Assembly (NCBI GenBank): GCA_947573385.1
Contig: CANPFP010000012.1
Coordinates: forward strand, 1-36,334
DNA length: 36,334 nucleotides
Source: an uncultured Bacillota bacterium
Lineage (GTDB): Bacteria; Bacillota; Clostridia; Oscillospirales; Oscillospiraceae
Reading direction: 5' to 3'
Shown one piece after another: positions 8,046 through 16,378 of this stretch (positions are counted from its first letter, which is position 1; each line of letters opens with the position of its first letter). The position numbers and the translations under genes were made by a program. The notes under the pieces were generated by a model. That model did not search any database. It was not told where the DNA came from and saw only the letters and a program-made list of their open reading frames with translations.

Positions 8046-9531
8046 GCTTTCCTTGTCCTGCGGAATATCCCCGCCGATGAAGCCGATATCGCTGTAGTGG
8101 ATTTCAATGGTCTGCATGGCTTTCTTCGACCATTTCGTACTTTTCTCATGAACCACGATCTTCTGGATGAACAGCCGCAACAGTTCCGGGGTCAACTCCG
8201 TGATATCGGTGTACCGCTTGGCCTTAACGATGAAACCATCGGTGCCGGAAACCGTATCCCGCAACTTTTGGATGGCTGCTTCTTTCGCTGGGATTTCCGC
8301 CGCCAATTTCTCCTGCTCCTCCGTGTAGCCGCCGGACAGCGTTTGGAACTGCTCCACCGAGAGGTGGCCAAGCACCCGATCTTCATAGAGTCTCTTAAAG
8401 ATAGCATCCAATTCCGTACCGCGTTTCCGCATAGCGGTCAGTTCCCGTTCCAGCCTGCGGATTTCCCGCTGGATATCAGCGGACTGCCTGCCGCCGATGT
8501 ACTCCGCAAACTCCTTGGTATGCTCCTTGGCCATCGCCGTCACCCGCCGCAGATCCTCCAGGATTACCTCATCCAGTACACACTCCCGAATGTAGTGGGC
8601 GGTGCAGACCTCCGAACCCTCTTTCTTGTAAGTGCGGCAGGTGAAGTTGTTCCAGGTGGGCTTCATCGTATGTGCCCGGTGCAGCACCATCGTTGACCCG
8701 CAGTCTGCACACACCACCAGCCCGGAGTACTTGTTCTGCTCGTTCATCTTGGTGGGGCGGCGTCGGTTCTGCCGCACTCGCTGGACGATGTCCCAAATTT
8801 CCTGAGTGACCAGTGCGGTGTGTGTTCCCTTGAACACCAGGCATTCCTCTTTGGGATGCTCTACATGGCGCTTGTCCTTGTAGGACTTGGTGCTAAACCT
8901 CATGTTGATGGTGTTGCCCAGATACAGCTCATTTTCCAGCATATTCGCAATCGTACTGCTTGTCCAGTGGTAAGGATTCTCCGTGTTCAACGCTGTGTGA
9001 TTAATCCCGAATTTCTGGTAGGCGTAGGTGGTAGGACAGAGGATTTGTTCCTCCCGCAGCTTGCGGGCGATCTGGCTTGGCCCGCTGCCGGCGGCGCACA
9101 TGACGAAGATCCGGCGGACAATGGCGGCGGCCTCCTCATCCACCACCAGCTTCTTGCTGTCATTCTCGTCCTTTCGGTAGCCGTAGGGTGCCCTGGTTCC
9201 CAGCCGTTCCCCACGCTCCGCTTTGGCGCGGAGGACGGCCCGCACCTTGCGGCTGGAGTCCCGTACATACCACTCGTTGAACAAATTTTTGAACGGCATC
9301 AGCTCGTTACTCTCGCTGCTGTCAGTGTCCACATTGTCGTTGATAGCAATGTAGCGGACGCCGAACATGGGGAAGCGTTCTTCAATATACAGCCCGGTGT
9401 GAAGTTGGTTCCGACCCAGCCTGGACAGGTCTTTCGTGATGATGATCCCAATCTCGCCGTTTTCCATATCGGCCATCATCTGCTGGAAGCCTGGCCTTTG
9501 AAAACTGGCCCCGGAGTACCCGTCATCAGAA
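8022..9531 (-). pseudogene. Large serine recombinase lacking its catalytic N-terminus
   Basis: The product resembles TnpX/DUF4368-type large serine recombinases. It retains the later resolvase motifs (DDGYSGASFQRPGFQQMM, IIITKDLSRLGRNQ, FPMFGVRYIAINDNVD), the recombinase domain (KLVVDEEAAAIVRRIF), a zinc-ribbon (CADCG, later CRTY and VC), a coiled coil and a DUF4368-like tail (FIQKIVVHEKSTKW). The first 50 or so residues, including the catalytic Ser in the Y-x-R-x-S motif, are absent. Homology starts abruptly next to an inverted-repeat sequence beginning GTGTC at 9533, so insertion or deletion removed the 5' end. The stop sits inside a hairpin loop. It should be catalytically dead, but could still bind DNA if translated. 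Confidence 0.85.
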
Positions 9532-9532
9532 A

Positions 9533-9613
9533 GTGTCAAGGGAAAACCAAAAAATTATAAAAATTTTTCTCGGAGGAAATAAAACAATCTCCTTTTTGGT
9601 TTTTATTGGACAC
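9533..9613. repeat. 81-bp sequence with terminal inverted repeats at the recombinase break
   Basis: The left end reads GTGTCAAGGGAAAACCAAAAA; wait-free reading of the right end in reverse gives GTGTCCAATAAAAACC and AAAAA, 17 of 21 positions alike. The interior is AT-rich and encodes nothing. It looks like a miniature insertion element or the fused ends of one. I could not find a convincing target duplication. Confidence 0.45.
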
Positions 9614-9647
9614 TATCGGGTGAAGGTGTCCTGTAAAAACCAAAAAG
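9592..9647. repeat. 22-bp inverted repeat forming a large hairpin
   Basis: Arms 9592-9613 and 9626-9647 match at 20 of 22 positions around a 12-base loop. The right arm is a third copy of the GTGTC...AAAACCAAAAA sequence seen at 9533. It could be a bidirectional terminator or two insertion-sequence ends left face to face. Confidence 0.55.
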
Positions 9648-9663
9648 CAACTCATTTTAAGCA

Positions 9664-9698
9664 GTGTGGGGAACGGAGAAAGGAGCCGTTCCCCACAC
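9664..9698 (-). terminator. Terminator-like hairpin after the recombinase operon
   Basis: A perfect 13-bp stem (9664-9676 with 9686-9698) lies 37 bases beyond the stop of the last recombinase gene in the leftward direction. The U-content after it is modest (TGCTTAAAATG). It is the likely end of the three-recombinase transcript. Confidence 0.6.
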
Positions 9699-9734
9699 AT
9701 ACATTGTCGATCAAATCAACCACAAGCCTGTTTG

Positions 9735-11357
9735 TTATACCCGCATAGCTGTATCCTCCTCCGCAAGAAGTTTCATATAGTCCTCGTTAAAATTCCATGC
9801 AATTTCAATCCGATTTCCATTGTAGATCTGAATGGAGTGAATCAGCACCTCAACCATATCCCGATTCAAGGTCCGCAAGTTACTGAGCGGTTTCAAGCTG
9901 TTGATCTGCTCACAGCTGACAGTATCCATATCAGGGAGAATGCTGCCACTGTCCTGTTCCAAGGCGTCCAGCTGCCGCTTTTGCTCCATAATGGCGGCAT
10001 CAATCTTTTTGCAGCGGTTTTTGTAATCGCTCTGCGATACCTCGCCCAAATCATAGCTCAGATAGGCCTCCGCTTTCCGTGTCTCCAGCTGAGCGATTTG
10101 TTTCTGAATACGCTGCTGGGCTGACTGAGCACGATTTTGTGCCGTCTGGATTTGTTTTTCCTTTCGGTCAAGGCGCTTCTCTGTCTTTTTCGCCAACTGA
10201 GCTTGAAACCGGATGGAGGCCAGAACCGCTTGAATCAGGTCTGTCTCAAACAGGCGGATTTTTTTGCAGTCATCTGTTCCGTTCCATGCCCTGCCATCGC
10301 AGGTGTAGTAGACGCCCTGTGCAATCTCATGGCGTATCAACGCCGCGCCGCAGTGGCCGCATCTTAGCTTTCGAGAAAACAGTCTCCGTTTCATGGGGCC
10401 CAGCTTCCGAGTGGGCCAGGCCGTTTCAATCTTTGCTTGTACCTGGTCAAAGATTTCCTGAGAGATAATCGCCTCAAACGCTCCAGGAACGATGACCCAA
10501 TCATCTTTTTCGATTGCCTTGGCTGAGTGGATGTTCCCCAGTTCGCTCAGTGTGGTTTTCAGTGCCACCAGCTTGCCGGTGTACCGCTCGTCCCGCAGGA
10601 TTTTTCCAATCGTAGTGGCCCGCCAGAAATTATCGGTGCGTTCCGAGTTCCACAGCTGACGTTTGGACCCAAGCGCCCTCTTATGCTGGGCTGGCGTAGG
10701 GATACCATCCTCATTCAGCCGTTTGGCTATTTCCGTGGAGGTGAGTCCCTCTGCATACCAGTTGAACATCCGCTGTACCACCGGGGCCGCCTCTGGATCG
10801 GGAATCCAAGTCCGTTTGTCCTCCGGGGATTTGAGATAACCATAGACCGGATAAGCAGATATACACTGGCCCCGCTGGGCGTACAGCCGCTTGGCCGCTT
10901 TGGATTTCTGGGATAGGTCTCGGCTGTACATTTCGTTAATCAAGTTTAATAGACCGTTATTGATATTGCCAGCGGTGCCGTAGGGAAAATCATAGCTGTC
11001 GTAACAATCGTTGACAGAGATGAACCGGATGCCCAGGGCCGGGAAAACCTGTTCCAGGTAACGGCCGGACTCAATGTAGTCCCTGGCAAAGCGGGAAAAG
11101 TCCTTCACAATGATGCAGTCGATTTCGTGCCGGCGGGCAGCGTCCAGCATGGCGCGCATTCCCGGCCGGTCCAGGTTGGTTCCGCTGCGGCCATCGTCCA
11201 AAAACTCCAAAATTGTGCAGTTGGAAAATTCACGGTGGCTTTCAAGATAACAGTCCAGCAGCTTTCGCTGGTTAACCACACTGTTGCTTTCTGCTTTATC
11301 GCCCATCCTGATGTCCTCGTCAGCGGAGGACAGTCGGATATATTTTGCCGCCGTCAT
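9735..11357 (-). CDS. Large serine recombinase, third gene of the operon
   Basis: This 540-residue site-specific integrase/excisionase of the large serine family cuts and joins DNA through a phosphoserine linkage. The N-terminal resolvase domain has catalytic Ser10 in KYIRLSS and the conserved Arg region DCIIVKDFSRFARDYIESG. A recombinase domain follows (PDPEAAPVVQRMFNWYAEGL), then a zinc-ribbon (LRCGHCGAAL, later CDG and DDC), a long coiled coil and a short basic tail. The length is typical for excision-type recombinases of clostridial elements. Its start overlaps the stop of the upstream recombinase (ATGA), so it is coupled to it. It is divergent from its two neighbours, so these are not recent duplicates. 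All expected catalytic parts appear intact. Confidence 0.93.
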   Translation of the reverse strand: MTAAKYIRLSSADEDIRMGDKAESNSVVNQRKLLDCYLESHREFSNCTILEFLDDGRSGTNLDRPGMRAMLDAARRHEIDCIIVKDFSRFARDYIESGRYLEQVFPALGIRFISVNDCYDSYDFPYGTAGNINNGLLNLINEMYSRDLSQKSKAAKRLYAQRGQCISAYPVYGYLKSPEDKRTWIPDPEAAPVVQRMFNWYAEGLTSTEIAKRLNEDGIPTPAQHKRALGSKRQLWNSERTDNFWRATTIGKILRDERYTGKLVALKTTLSELGNIHSAKAIEKDDWVIVPGAFEAIISQEIFDQVQAKIETAWPTRKLGPMKRRLFSRKLRCGHCGAALIRHEIAQGVYYTCDGRAWNGTDDCKKIRLFETDLIQAVLASIRFQAQLAKKTEKRLDRKEKQIQTAQNRAQSAQQRIQKQIAQLETRKAEAYLSYDLGEVSQSDYKNRCKKIDAAIMEQKRQLDALEQDSGSILPDMDTVSCEQINSLKPLSNLRTLNRDMVEVLIHSIQIYNGNRIEIAWNFNEDYMKLLAEEDTAMRV

Positions 11358-13075
11358 GCTACTACCTCCTTGTTAATCGCGGTGAGCAGCTGCTCCCGCT
11401 CATCCCTATACTTGAAAATCACTTCAATTCGGTCGTTCTCGTAAATCGTAATACGCTGGATCAGTCCATGGGCCAGCTCCTTGGTCAGTCGGTCAGGGAG
11501 TTGGAGACCTCCAAAGGTTTTCAGCCAGGGATTATCCCCGGTCAGCGTCTCGGACTGACAGTGCTGCTCCTCCCGGAGTGCCAGAATACGGTTTTTCAAC
11601 CGCTCGGCCTCTCCGGTACAGCATATCTTCAGCTGCTCATATTCATCGCGGGACAGCTCTCCGGCCAAAAAATCCTGCATAACCGTCTTTTTTCGGTTTT
11701 CAGCCCGCTCCAGGTCCAGATTCAGCCGCCGGAGTTCCGCCGCTCTGGCGGTGATTTGTCCCTCTTTTCCAGCGGAGAGATGTCTGGCCAGTCGTACAGT
11801 ATCCACCGCCTGCTCGATTTCCTTGCCAATCAGCTGGGACAGGGCGTCCAGCAGGATATCCTCCCGCAGGAATTTGTAGGCGCAGCCGCTCCGCTCCAGC
11901 ATAGCGGCGTAGTTGGGACACATGTAATGGTAGGACACCTTTTTCCCTTTGACCACCTGCTTATACCGCACCATAGGCCGGCCGCAGTCGCCGCAGTAAA
12001 CCAGGCCTTTCAGAATATTTTCGCTCTTTCCCAGGTGATCGTACTTTCCCAGATTGGCGTGGTATTCTTTCTGTTTCAAATCACAAATGGATTGTACAGC
12101 GTCAAAGTCTGCTTGGCTGATGATGGCCTCATGGGTATTCTCCACAATGGTCCATTCCGACTTCGGCAGGAGCCGGTCCGGTATCCCGGCGTAAAACTCC
12201 GAGCGACGGCGGCCCTGTACCATATGGCCCAGGTAGACTTGGCTGCGCAGGATATTCTTTACCGTTTCCACCTTCCAGGGCTTGGGCTGGGCGAACCGCT
12301 GGTCGATCAGGATGCCTTTCTGGTACCGGTAGCAGCAGGGGGACAAAATCCCGGAATTGTTCAGCCAGCGGACAATGCCTGCATTGCTGACGCCCTCCAA
12401 ATTTTTCTGAAAAATCATTCGGACCACTTCGGCGGCCTCCGGATCAACGATGATCCGGTGCCTGTCCGCTGGGTCTTTGATGTAGCCATAGGAGGCGTAG
12501 CCTCCGATAAACTCCCCATGTTTGATTTTCTCTCGCAGAACAGAGCCGGACTTTCGGGAAATATCCTTGGAATATACCTGATTCATCAGGTTTTTTAACG
12601 CGACCACCAGACAGTCGGCGGTGGTGGCGTCGGCGCTGTCGTAGCCGTCCCCGATGGAGATAAAGCGGACGCCCATCGCCGGAAATACGTGTTCCAGGTA
12701 GTTGCCGGCCTCAATGTAATTCCGACCAAAACGGGACAGGTCCTTGACCACGATGCAGTTGGCTTTTCCAGCACAGATGGCCTCCATCATGGTCTCGAAC
12801 CCGGGCCGCTGGAAATTCGTCCCGGTCTCGCCGTTGTCCTCGTAGATGGAAAGCAGCGTTAAGTCGCCCTGGCTCTGAATGTATTCCCGAATGAGCGCTT
12901 TCTGATTTTGCAGGGCCTCGCTGTCCTTCCTATCCCTGGTTTCCAGGATGGACAGGCGGGCGTAACCCACGGTAGCATAGGTTTTCTCAGCGGGAGCCGC
13001 AGTCTGCCTCTGCTCAGACAGGGCTTGTCCACTGTTTGCAGCCCTGATCTGGTCCTTTCGGCTTTTCCTCGCCAT
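11354..13075 (-). CDS. Large serine recombinase, second gene of the operon
   Basis: This 573-residue large serine recombinase has an extra N-terminal extension of about 35 residues rich in Ala, Gln and Lys before the resolvase domain, with catalytic Ser42 in VGYARLSI. Later motifs are NGETGTNFQRPGFETMM, IVVKDLSRFGRNYIEAG and FPAMGVRFISIGDGYD. The recombinase domain (VDPEAAEVVRMIFQKNLEGV), a zinc-ribbon (YCGDCG, later MCPNY and GC), a coiled coil and a DUF4368-like end (RITIYENDRIEVIFKY) follow. It begins 2 bases after the upstream recombinase stop and overlaps the next start by 4 bases, so the three are almost certainly co-translated. It appears intact. Confidence 0.94.
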   Translation of the reverse strand: MARKSRKDQIRAANSGQALSEQRQTAAPAEKTYATVGYARLSILETRDRKDSEALQNQKALIREYIQSQGDLTLLSIYEDNGETGTNFQRPGFETMMEAICAGKANCIVVKDLSRFGRNYIEAGNYLEHVFPAMGVRFISIGDGYDSADATTADCLVVALKNLMNQVYSKDISRKSGSVLREKIKHGEFIGGYASYGYIKDPADRHRIIVDPEAAEVVRMIFQKNLEGVSNAGIVRWLNNSGILSPCCYRYQKGILIDQRFAQPKPWKVETVKNILRSQVYLGHMVQGRRRSEFYAGIPDRLLPKSEWTIVENTHEAIISQADFDAVQSICDLKQKEYHANLGKYDHLGKSENILKGLVYCGDCGRPMVRYKQVVKGKKVSYHYMCPNYAAMLERSGCAYKFLREDILLDALSQLIGKEIEQAVDTVRLARHLSAGKEGQITARAAELRRLNLDLERAENRKKTVMQDFLAGELSRDEYEQLKICCTGEAERLKNRILALREEQHCQSETLTGDNPWLKTFGGLQLPDRLTKELAHGLIQRITIYENDRIEVIFKYRDEREQLLTAINKEVVA

Positions 13076-13077
13076 GC

Positions 13078-14709
13078 CTACACCGCCTCCCGAAGTTCAT
13101 CGTCCTCCGCAAAGGAGGAGGCCACGGCCTTGGCCTGCTCAAACTGTGCCTGATATTGGAACACAATCTCAATCCGGCTGTCCTCGTAGACCAGAATCCG
13201 CTCCACCAGACGCACCAGCACATCCCGGTTCAACACGTCAATTTGGCCGAACCGCTGAAAGTATTCAATCCAGGGGCTGTCCGGGGAGGTGTTGGCCAGC
13301 ATTTCATCCAGCTGATGCCGCTGCGTCTCAATGGACTGTTCAACTTCTTCACAATCCTTGGTGAAAATGCGCTTGAAATCGTAAAAATCCTCCTTGGACA
13401 CCTCGCCGCTGGCATAGCGGCGGTAGAGATTGTCCCTGATTTCCTGTTTTCGGGCCAGTTCCCGCCGCAGAGTATCCAGCCGGCGGTCCATCCGCTCCAG
13501 CGTCACCCGCTGCATGGGGCGGCGGCTGATGGCCTCCAGCGCTCCACGCAGCTCCGCTACCATCTTGATGTGAAAGTTGATCCCCTCCAGCACTGCCTGC
13601 TCCAGCTTGGTCTCGCTGATGCTGTGGGTGGAGCATACCGATTTATCCGCCCGGTGGGCGGCGCAGACAAAATAACCGTAGGTCTTTTCGCCATAGAGAC
13701 TGGTTTTTCGGATCATATTGCTCTTGCAGTCCCCGCAGCATACCAGCCCCGACAGAGGATAGACCACGCTGGCCCCGGGGGCCTTTCGGGTATCCTTGCC
13801 CGTCAAACGGGCCGCAAGTCGGAAATCCTCCTGACTGATAATGGCCTCGTGGGTCCCCTCCACCCGCATCCAGGCTTCAGGCGGGCGCTCGACCACCGTC
13901 CTGACCTTGTAATTGGGAGTGGTGCGCTTGCCCTGAGTCATAATGCCCAGATAGACCTCGTTTTCCAGAATACGAAGTACCGCCCGGGCACTCCACTTGG
14001 CTTTGCTCTGCACCTGGTATCCGGTCTTGAAGTTGATCCCCTTAGACCGCTTGTACTCCATGGGAGACAAGACTCCCAGTGCGTTCAGATCATCCGAAAT
14101 GGCCTGACAGCTTTGTCCGGCAATACGACGGGCGAAAATCTCCCGTACCGTCTCAGCCGCCTCCGGGTCAACCACCAAACGGTTTTTGTTCTCCGGGTCC
14201 TTGGCATAGCCATAGACAGCGAAGGAGCCGATAAACTCCCCGTTCCGCCGCTTCACATCCAGGTGGCTGCGGATCTTGATGGAGGTGTCCCGGCAATAGC
14301 TGTCGTTCATCAAATTTTTGAAGGGCAGCATCAGGCTGCTGGAGCTGTCCAGGTGGGCGGTGTCGTAATTGTCATTGATGGCGATAAAACGCACTCCCAG
14401 GGCCGGGAACAGCTTTTCGATGTACTGGCCCGACTCGATGTACTCCCGTCCAAATCGGGACAGGTCCTTGACCACCACGCAGTTGACTTTGCCGGACTTC
14501 ACCGCCTCCAGCATCTCCCGGACGTGGGGCCGGTCAAAGCTGGTGCCGGTGTAGCCATCGTCGTAGCCCTCCATGACCAGGTGCAGCTCCGGGTCACGGT
14601 CGATGTAGGCGTGGATCAGGTCGCGCTGATTCTTGATGCTGTCGCTTTCCGCCTTTTTGTCCAGGTCCTCCTTGGACAGACGGCCATAGGCGTAACAAAA
14701 AAATTCCAT
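13078..14709 (-). CDS. Large serine recombinase, first gene of the operon
   Basis: This 543-residue large serine recombinase has catalytic Ser12 in CYAYGRLSKED. It shows YTGTSFDRPHVREMLEAV, VVVKDLSRFGREYIESGQ, FPALGVRFIAINDNYD, a recombinase domain (VDPEAAETVREIFARRIAG), a zinc-ribbon (CCGDCKSNM, later VCAAH and VC) and a C-terminal DUF4368-like segment (RILVYEDSRIEIVFQY). I chose the ATG at 14709 because AGGAGG lies 7 bases upstream; a longer frame begins 30 bases earlier. A hairpin just ahead of that ribosome-binding site and a good promoter at 14798-14826 suggest controlled expression of the whole operon. It appears intact. Confidence 0.94.
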   Translation of the reverse strand: MEFFCYAYGRLSKEDLDKKAESDSIKNQRDLIHAYIDRDPELHLVMEGYDDGYTGTSFDRPHVREMLEAVKSGKVNCVVVKDLSRFGREYIESGQYIEKLFPALGVRFIAINDNYDTAHLDSSSSLMLPFKNLMNDSYCRDTSIKIRSHLDVKRRNGEFIGSFAVYGYAKDPENKNRLVVDPEAAETVREIFARRIAGQSCQAISDDLNALGVLSPMEYKRSKGINFKTGYQVQSKAKWSARAVLRILENEVYLGIMTQGKRTTPNYKVRTVVERPPEAWMRVEGTHEAIISQEDFRLAARLTGKDTRKAPGASVVYPLSGLVCCGDCKSNMIRKTSLYGEKTYGYFVCAAHRADKSVCSTHSISETKLEQAVLEGINFHIKMVAELRGALEAISRRPMQRVTLERMDRRLDTLRRELARKQEIRDNLYRRYASGEVSKEDFYDFKRIFTKDCEEVEQSIETQRHQLDEMLANTSPDSPWIEYFQRFGQIDVLNRDVLVRLVERILVYEDSRIEIVFQYQAQFEQAKAVASSFAEDDELREAV

Positions 14710-14716
14710 GAGAAAA

Positions 14717-14755
14717 CCTCCTGACATTCCCCGCAACATGCGGATTTTCAGTCAG
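14717..14755 (-). promoter_or_regulatory. Leader hairpin next to the recombinase ribosome-binding site
   Basis: In the leftward transcript two nested stems, CTGAC/GTCAG (14751-14755 with 14721-14725) and CCGCA/TGCGG (14739-14743 with 14731-14735), end at the AGGAGG of the first recombinase gene. Two of its bases fall within the outer stem. This could limit ribosome access. Confidence 0.4.
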
Positions 14756-14797
14756 AAAGCACTCATGGAATAACCTTATCTGATTTGATCCGCATTC

Positions 14798-14826
14798 AGT
14801 ATATCAGCTTTTTCGCTCTGTGTAAA
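14798..14826 (-). promoter_or_regulatory. Sigma-A-type promoter for the recombinase operon
   Basis: Read leftward: TTTACA (14826-14821), 17-base spacer, TATACT (14803-14798). The start would be near 14791, giving a leader of about 80 bases before the first recombinase ATG. Confidence 0.7.
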
Positions 14827-14847
14827 GGGCGAGTTTTACCGGCGCTG

Positions 14848-15111
14848 TCATTTAGAATGTTCCAGGCACTCCTCCAGGACAGCCTGGAGGGGCCGGGTTC
14901 CGGCAAAGGAGGTCTTGACCAAAAGACCGCCGCAGCGGTAGACGAAGGGATTGCCCTTCATCTGTCGGGCGGCCTCCCGGATTCGCTCGGCCGGCGGAAG
15001 CGCTGGGTTTACATGGATGTCCCGGATATCCGGCACTGTGGCCGGGTCCACGGAGCGGATGTCGGTTTCCTTCATTTGCGTGTACTGTTCTGCTGTGATC
15101 TTTTCCCGCAT
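14848..15111 (-). CDS. Small DUF6870-like protein of mobile elements
   Basis: This 87-residue soluble protein reads EKITAEQYTQMKETDIRSVD, then VPDIRDIHVNPALPPAERI, and a C-terminal part with VKTSFAGTRPLQAVLEECL. It resembles the small DUF6870 family I know from clostridial integrative and conjugative elements, where it commonly sits beside large serine recombinases and a small sigma factor. The function is unknown; size and position would suit a recombination directionality factor or regulator, which is inference only. AAGGGGGT precedes the ATG by 8 bases. It is separated from the recombinase operon by that operon's own promoter. Confidence 0.75.
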   Translation of the reverse strand: MREKITAEQYTQMKETDIRSVDPATVPDIRDIHVNPALPPAERIREAARQMKGNPFVYRCGGLLVKTSFAGTRPLQAVLEECLEHSK

Positions 15112-15137
15112 AAGATGACCCCCTTGTAAATAATAGG

Positions 15138-15178
15138 GGAAGGCACCCCAGACATGGCCTGGAGTGCCTTCCTTTTTT
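15138..15178 (+). terminator. Terminator-like hairpin with U-tract on the + strand
   Basis: A 13-bp stem with one G-U type mismatch (15138-15150 with 15160-15172) is followed by six T on the + strand. No rightward gene ends here, so it may block antisense transcription into the sigma-factor gene, or act as a structure in the leftward message. Confidence 0.55.
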
Positions 15179-15284
15179 GACAGCTTAATAATAACACAGA
15201 ATTAAACGCAATTACAACTACCTTCTAGCGGCAGATACAGCGAAGTACAGCCGCAAATTTCCCGCAAAAGCCGCGCAAATCGGT

Positions 15285-15773
15285 TTAGTTGAGTTTTGCG
15301 ACGTACTGGTACATCCCCGTCAAAGTCTTCAACGCCTTGGCTTTTAACGTTTGGACTGTCCGGATAGATAAATCCAGGGATTCAGCCACTTTTTCTTGGG
15401 ATAACCTCTCAAAATAGGACAAATGTATCACTTCTGCTTGACTGGACTCCAAGAGCGAGATGTAGTAATCCAGCCGCTTCTGCTCCTGCTCCAGCTCCAC
15501 CAGATGCACCACAATCTCCTCTTTTGTGTCAGCGTTCAGCTTATCAACCTTGCTCTGGTAGTTGAGCGCGATGTAGAGGGTCTTGTCGGAGATGTGGCCC
15601 TCGGTGTGACTGCTGCCGCCAGCACCATGCCCCAAGGCCATCGCACTGATTATCTCAGCCTCGGATGTACGGGCGGGGTGTTCCAACTCGTAGTGTAGCA
15701 GAGCGATCTTCCGCGTGCGCTCCTGATAAGTTTCCAGCAGGTTGATTACATAGGATCGCATATCGTTATTCAT
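15285..15773 (-). CDS. Small sigma-70-like factor / phage-type transcription activator
   Basis: This 162-residue protein has a C-terminal sigma region-4 type helix-turn-helix (LSQEKVAESLDLSIRTVQTL) preceded by ESSQAEVIHLSYFER, the normal context of region 4.2. The N-terminal two thirds (VINLLETYQERTRKIALLHY) are helical and lack a clear region 2, so it resembles element- or phage-encoded ArpU/RinA-like activators as much as a true sigma factor. I chose the ATG at 15773, with GGAAAGG about 8 bases upstream; an in-frame TTG at 15791 would overlap that site. It lies between the leader/attenuator region and the recombinase genes and is the likely activator of this module. Confidence 0.8.
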   Translation of the reverse strand: MNNDMRSYVINLLETYQERTRKIALLHYELEHPARTSEAEIISAMALGHGAGGSSHTEGHISDKTLYIALNYQSKVDKLNADTKEEIVVHLVELEQEQKRLDYYISLLESSQAEVIHLSYFERLSQEKVAESLDLSIRTVQTLKAKALKTLTGMYQYVAKLN

Positions 15774-15791
15774 AATGAATTTCCTTTCCAA

Positions 15792-16103
15792 TCAAAATTT
15801 ATTGTTGTACTGTGAAGCGATAAATGTGATTGGCGGAGAACGACACCTGGGATAAACCCCATAGGTATAAAAAGAGCGGCCGAATCCACAAAGCTGTGAA
15901 AATTCGGCCGCTTGGTACGCATTGAGATATCTTGTCGATGTGACTGATCGGGCAGGCGGAGGTTTTGTCGATCCTTGAACCGGCTCCCTTCTATTCCTGC
16001 GAGAGAAATTGAGACAAGGACGCCTGAATGCTTTCAAGTAAGCGGTGTGTCCTGGCACGTCATACCGGCGGACATTCTCAATACGATGGATTGTCCATCG
16101 CAT
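15792..16103 (-). CDS. Possible leader ORF overlapping a terminator-like hairpin
   Basis: This 103-codon frame begins MRWTIHRIENVRRYDVPG behind a very good ribosome-binding site (GGAAGGAG, 5 bases, ATG). It resembles no family I know, is rich in Arg, Pro and Ser, and runs through the stem of the hairpin at 15875-15912. A strong translation start with a protein-like but unrecognised product and a terminator inside the frame would suit a regulatory leader more than an enzyme. It ends just upstream of the sigma-like gene. It may equally be a chance frame. Confidence 0.35.
   Translation of the reverse strand: MRWTIHRIENVRRYDVPGHTAYLKAFRRPCLNFSRRNRREPVQGSTKPPPARSVTSTRYLNAYQAAEFSQLCGFGRSFYTYGVYPRCRSPPITFIASQYNNKF
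15869..15912 (-). terminator. Attenuator-like intrinsic terminator upstream of the sigma-like gene
   Basis: In the leftward direction an 11-bp stem AGCGGCCGAAT/ATTCGGCCGCT (15912-15902 with 15885-15875) is followed by C and TTTTT (15873-15869). It lies about 100 bases before the sigma-like gene and after no recognised structural gene, which is the position of a transcription attenuator. Confidence 0.75.
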
Positions 16104-16235
16104 AGGAACTCCTTCCGTTTACGGCTGGCACACAGACGGCTTATCTCCCTTCACCAAGGGGAAAAGTGGCAGTTTTACTGCCGCCTGCCGGGGTGGTTGA
16201 ATCCCTCCGTTTGTCTTAATACTGCCACTGGAGAT

Positions 16236-16241
16236 AGTATA
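16236..16241 (-). promoter_or_regulatory. -10 box of an activator-type promoter
   Basis: TATACT reads leftward here. The -35 position (about 16259-16264) reads CCGAAC, a poor sigma-A match, and falls inside the 11-bp repeat array. This suggests activator-dependent transcription toward the leader ORF and sigma-like gene. Confidence 0.5.
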
Positions 16242-16250
16242 GAAACTAAA

Positions 16251-16291
16251 AGGGGCGTGTTCGGGGCTTTACCGGGGCTTTATCGGGGCTG
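16251..16291. repeat. Four direct repeats at exact 11-bp spacing
   Basis: The core (C/A)GGGGC starts at 16251, 16262, 16273 and 16284. The last three share CGGGGCT(T/G) flanked by T and A. The 11-bp period is one helical turn, as in binding sites of OmpR/PhoB-type regulators. The array abuts the -10 box at 16236 and lies just downstream of the response-regulator gene. Confidence 0.7.
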
Positions 16292-16378
16292 TTTTCGCAT
16301 ATTTCGACAAAAAAGTCAGTCAGCAGAATTTCCCTAAACAGGATGCCATTCTGCTGACCGATATTGATTTATACATAT

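Noticed and set aside
13156..14724. Rightward open frames opposite the serine recombinases (also 11345-12598 and 8820-9560)
   Set aside because: They are antisense to recombinase domains with intact catalytic motifs and have no recognisable domains of their own.
16251..16291. CRISPR array or replication iterons
   Set aside because: The units are only 11 bp with no spacers, and no replication initiator gene is adjacent; promoter-binding repeats fit better.
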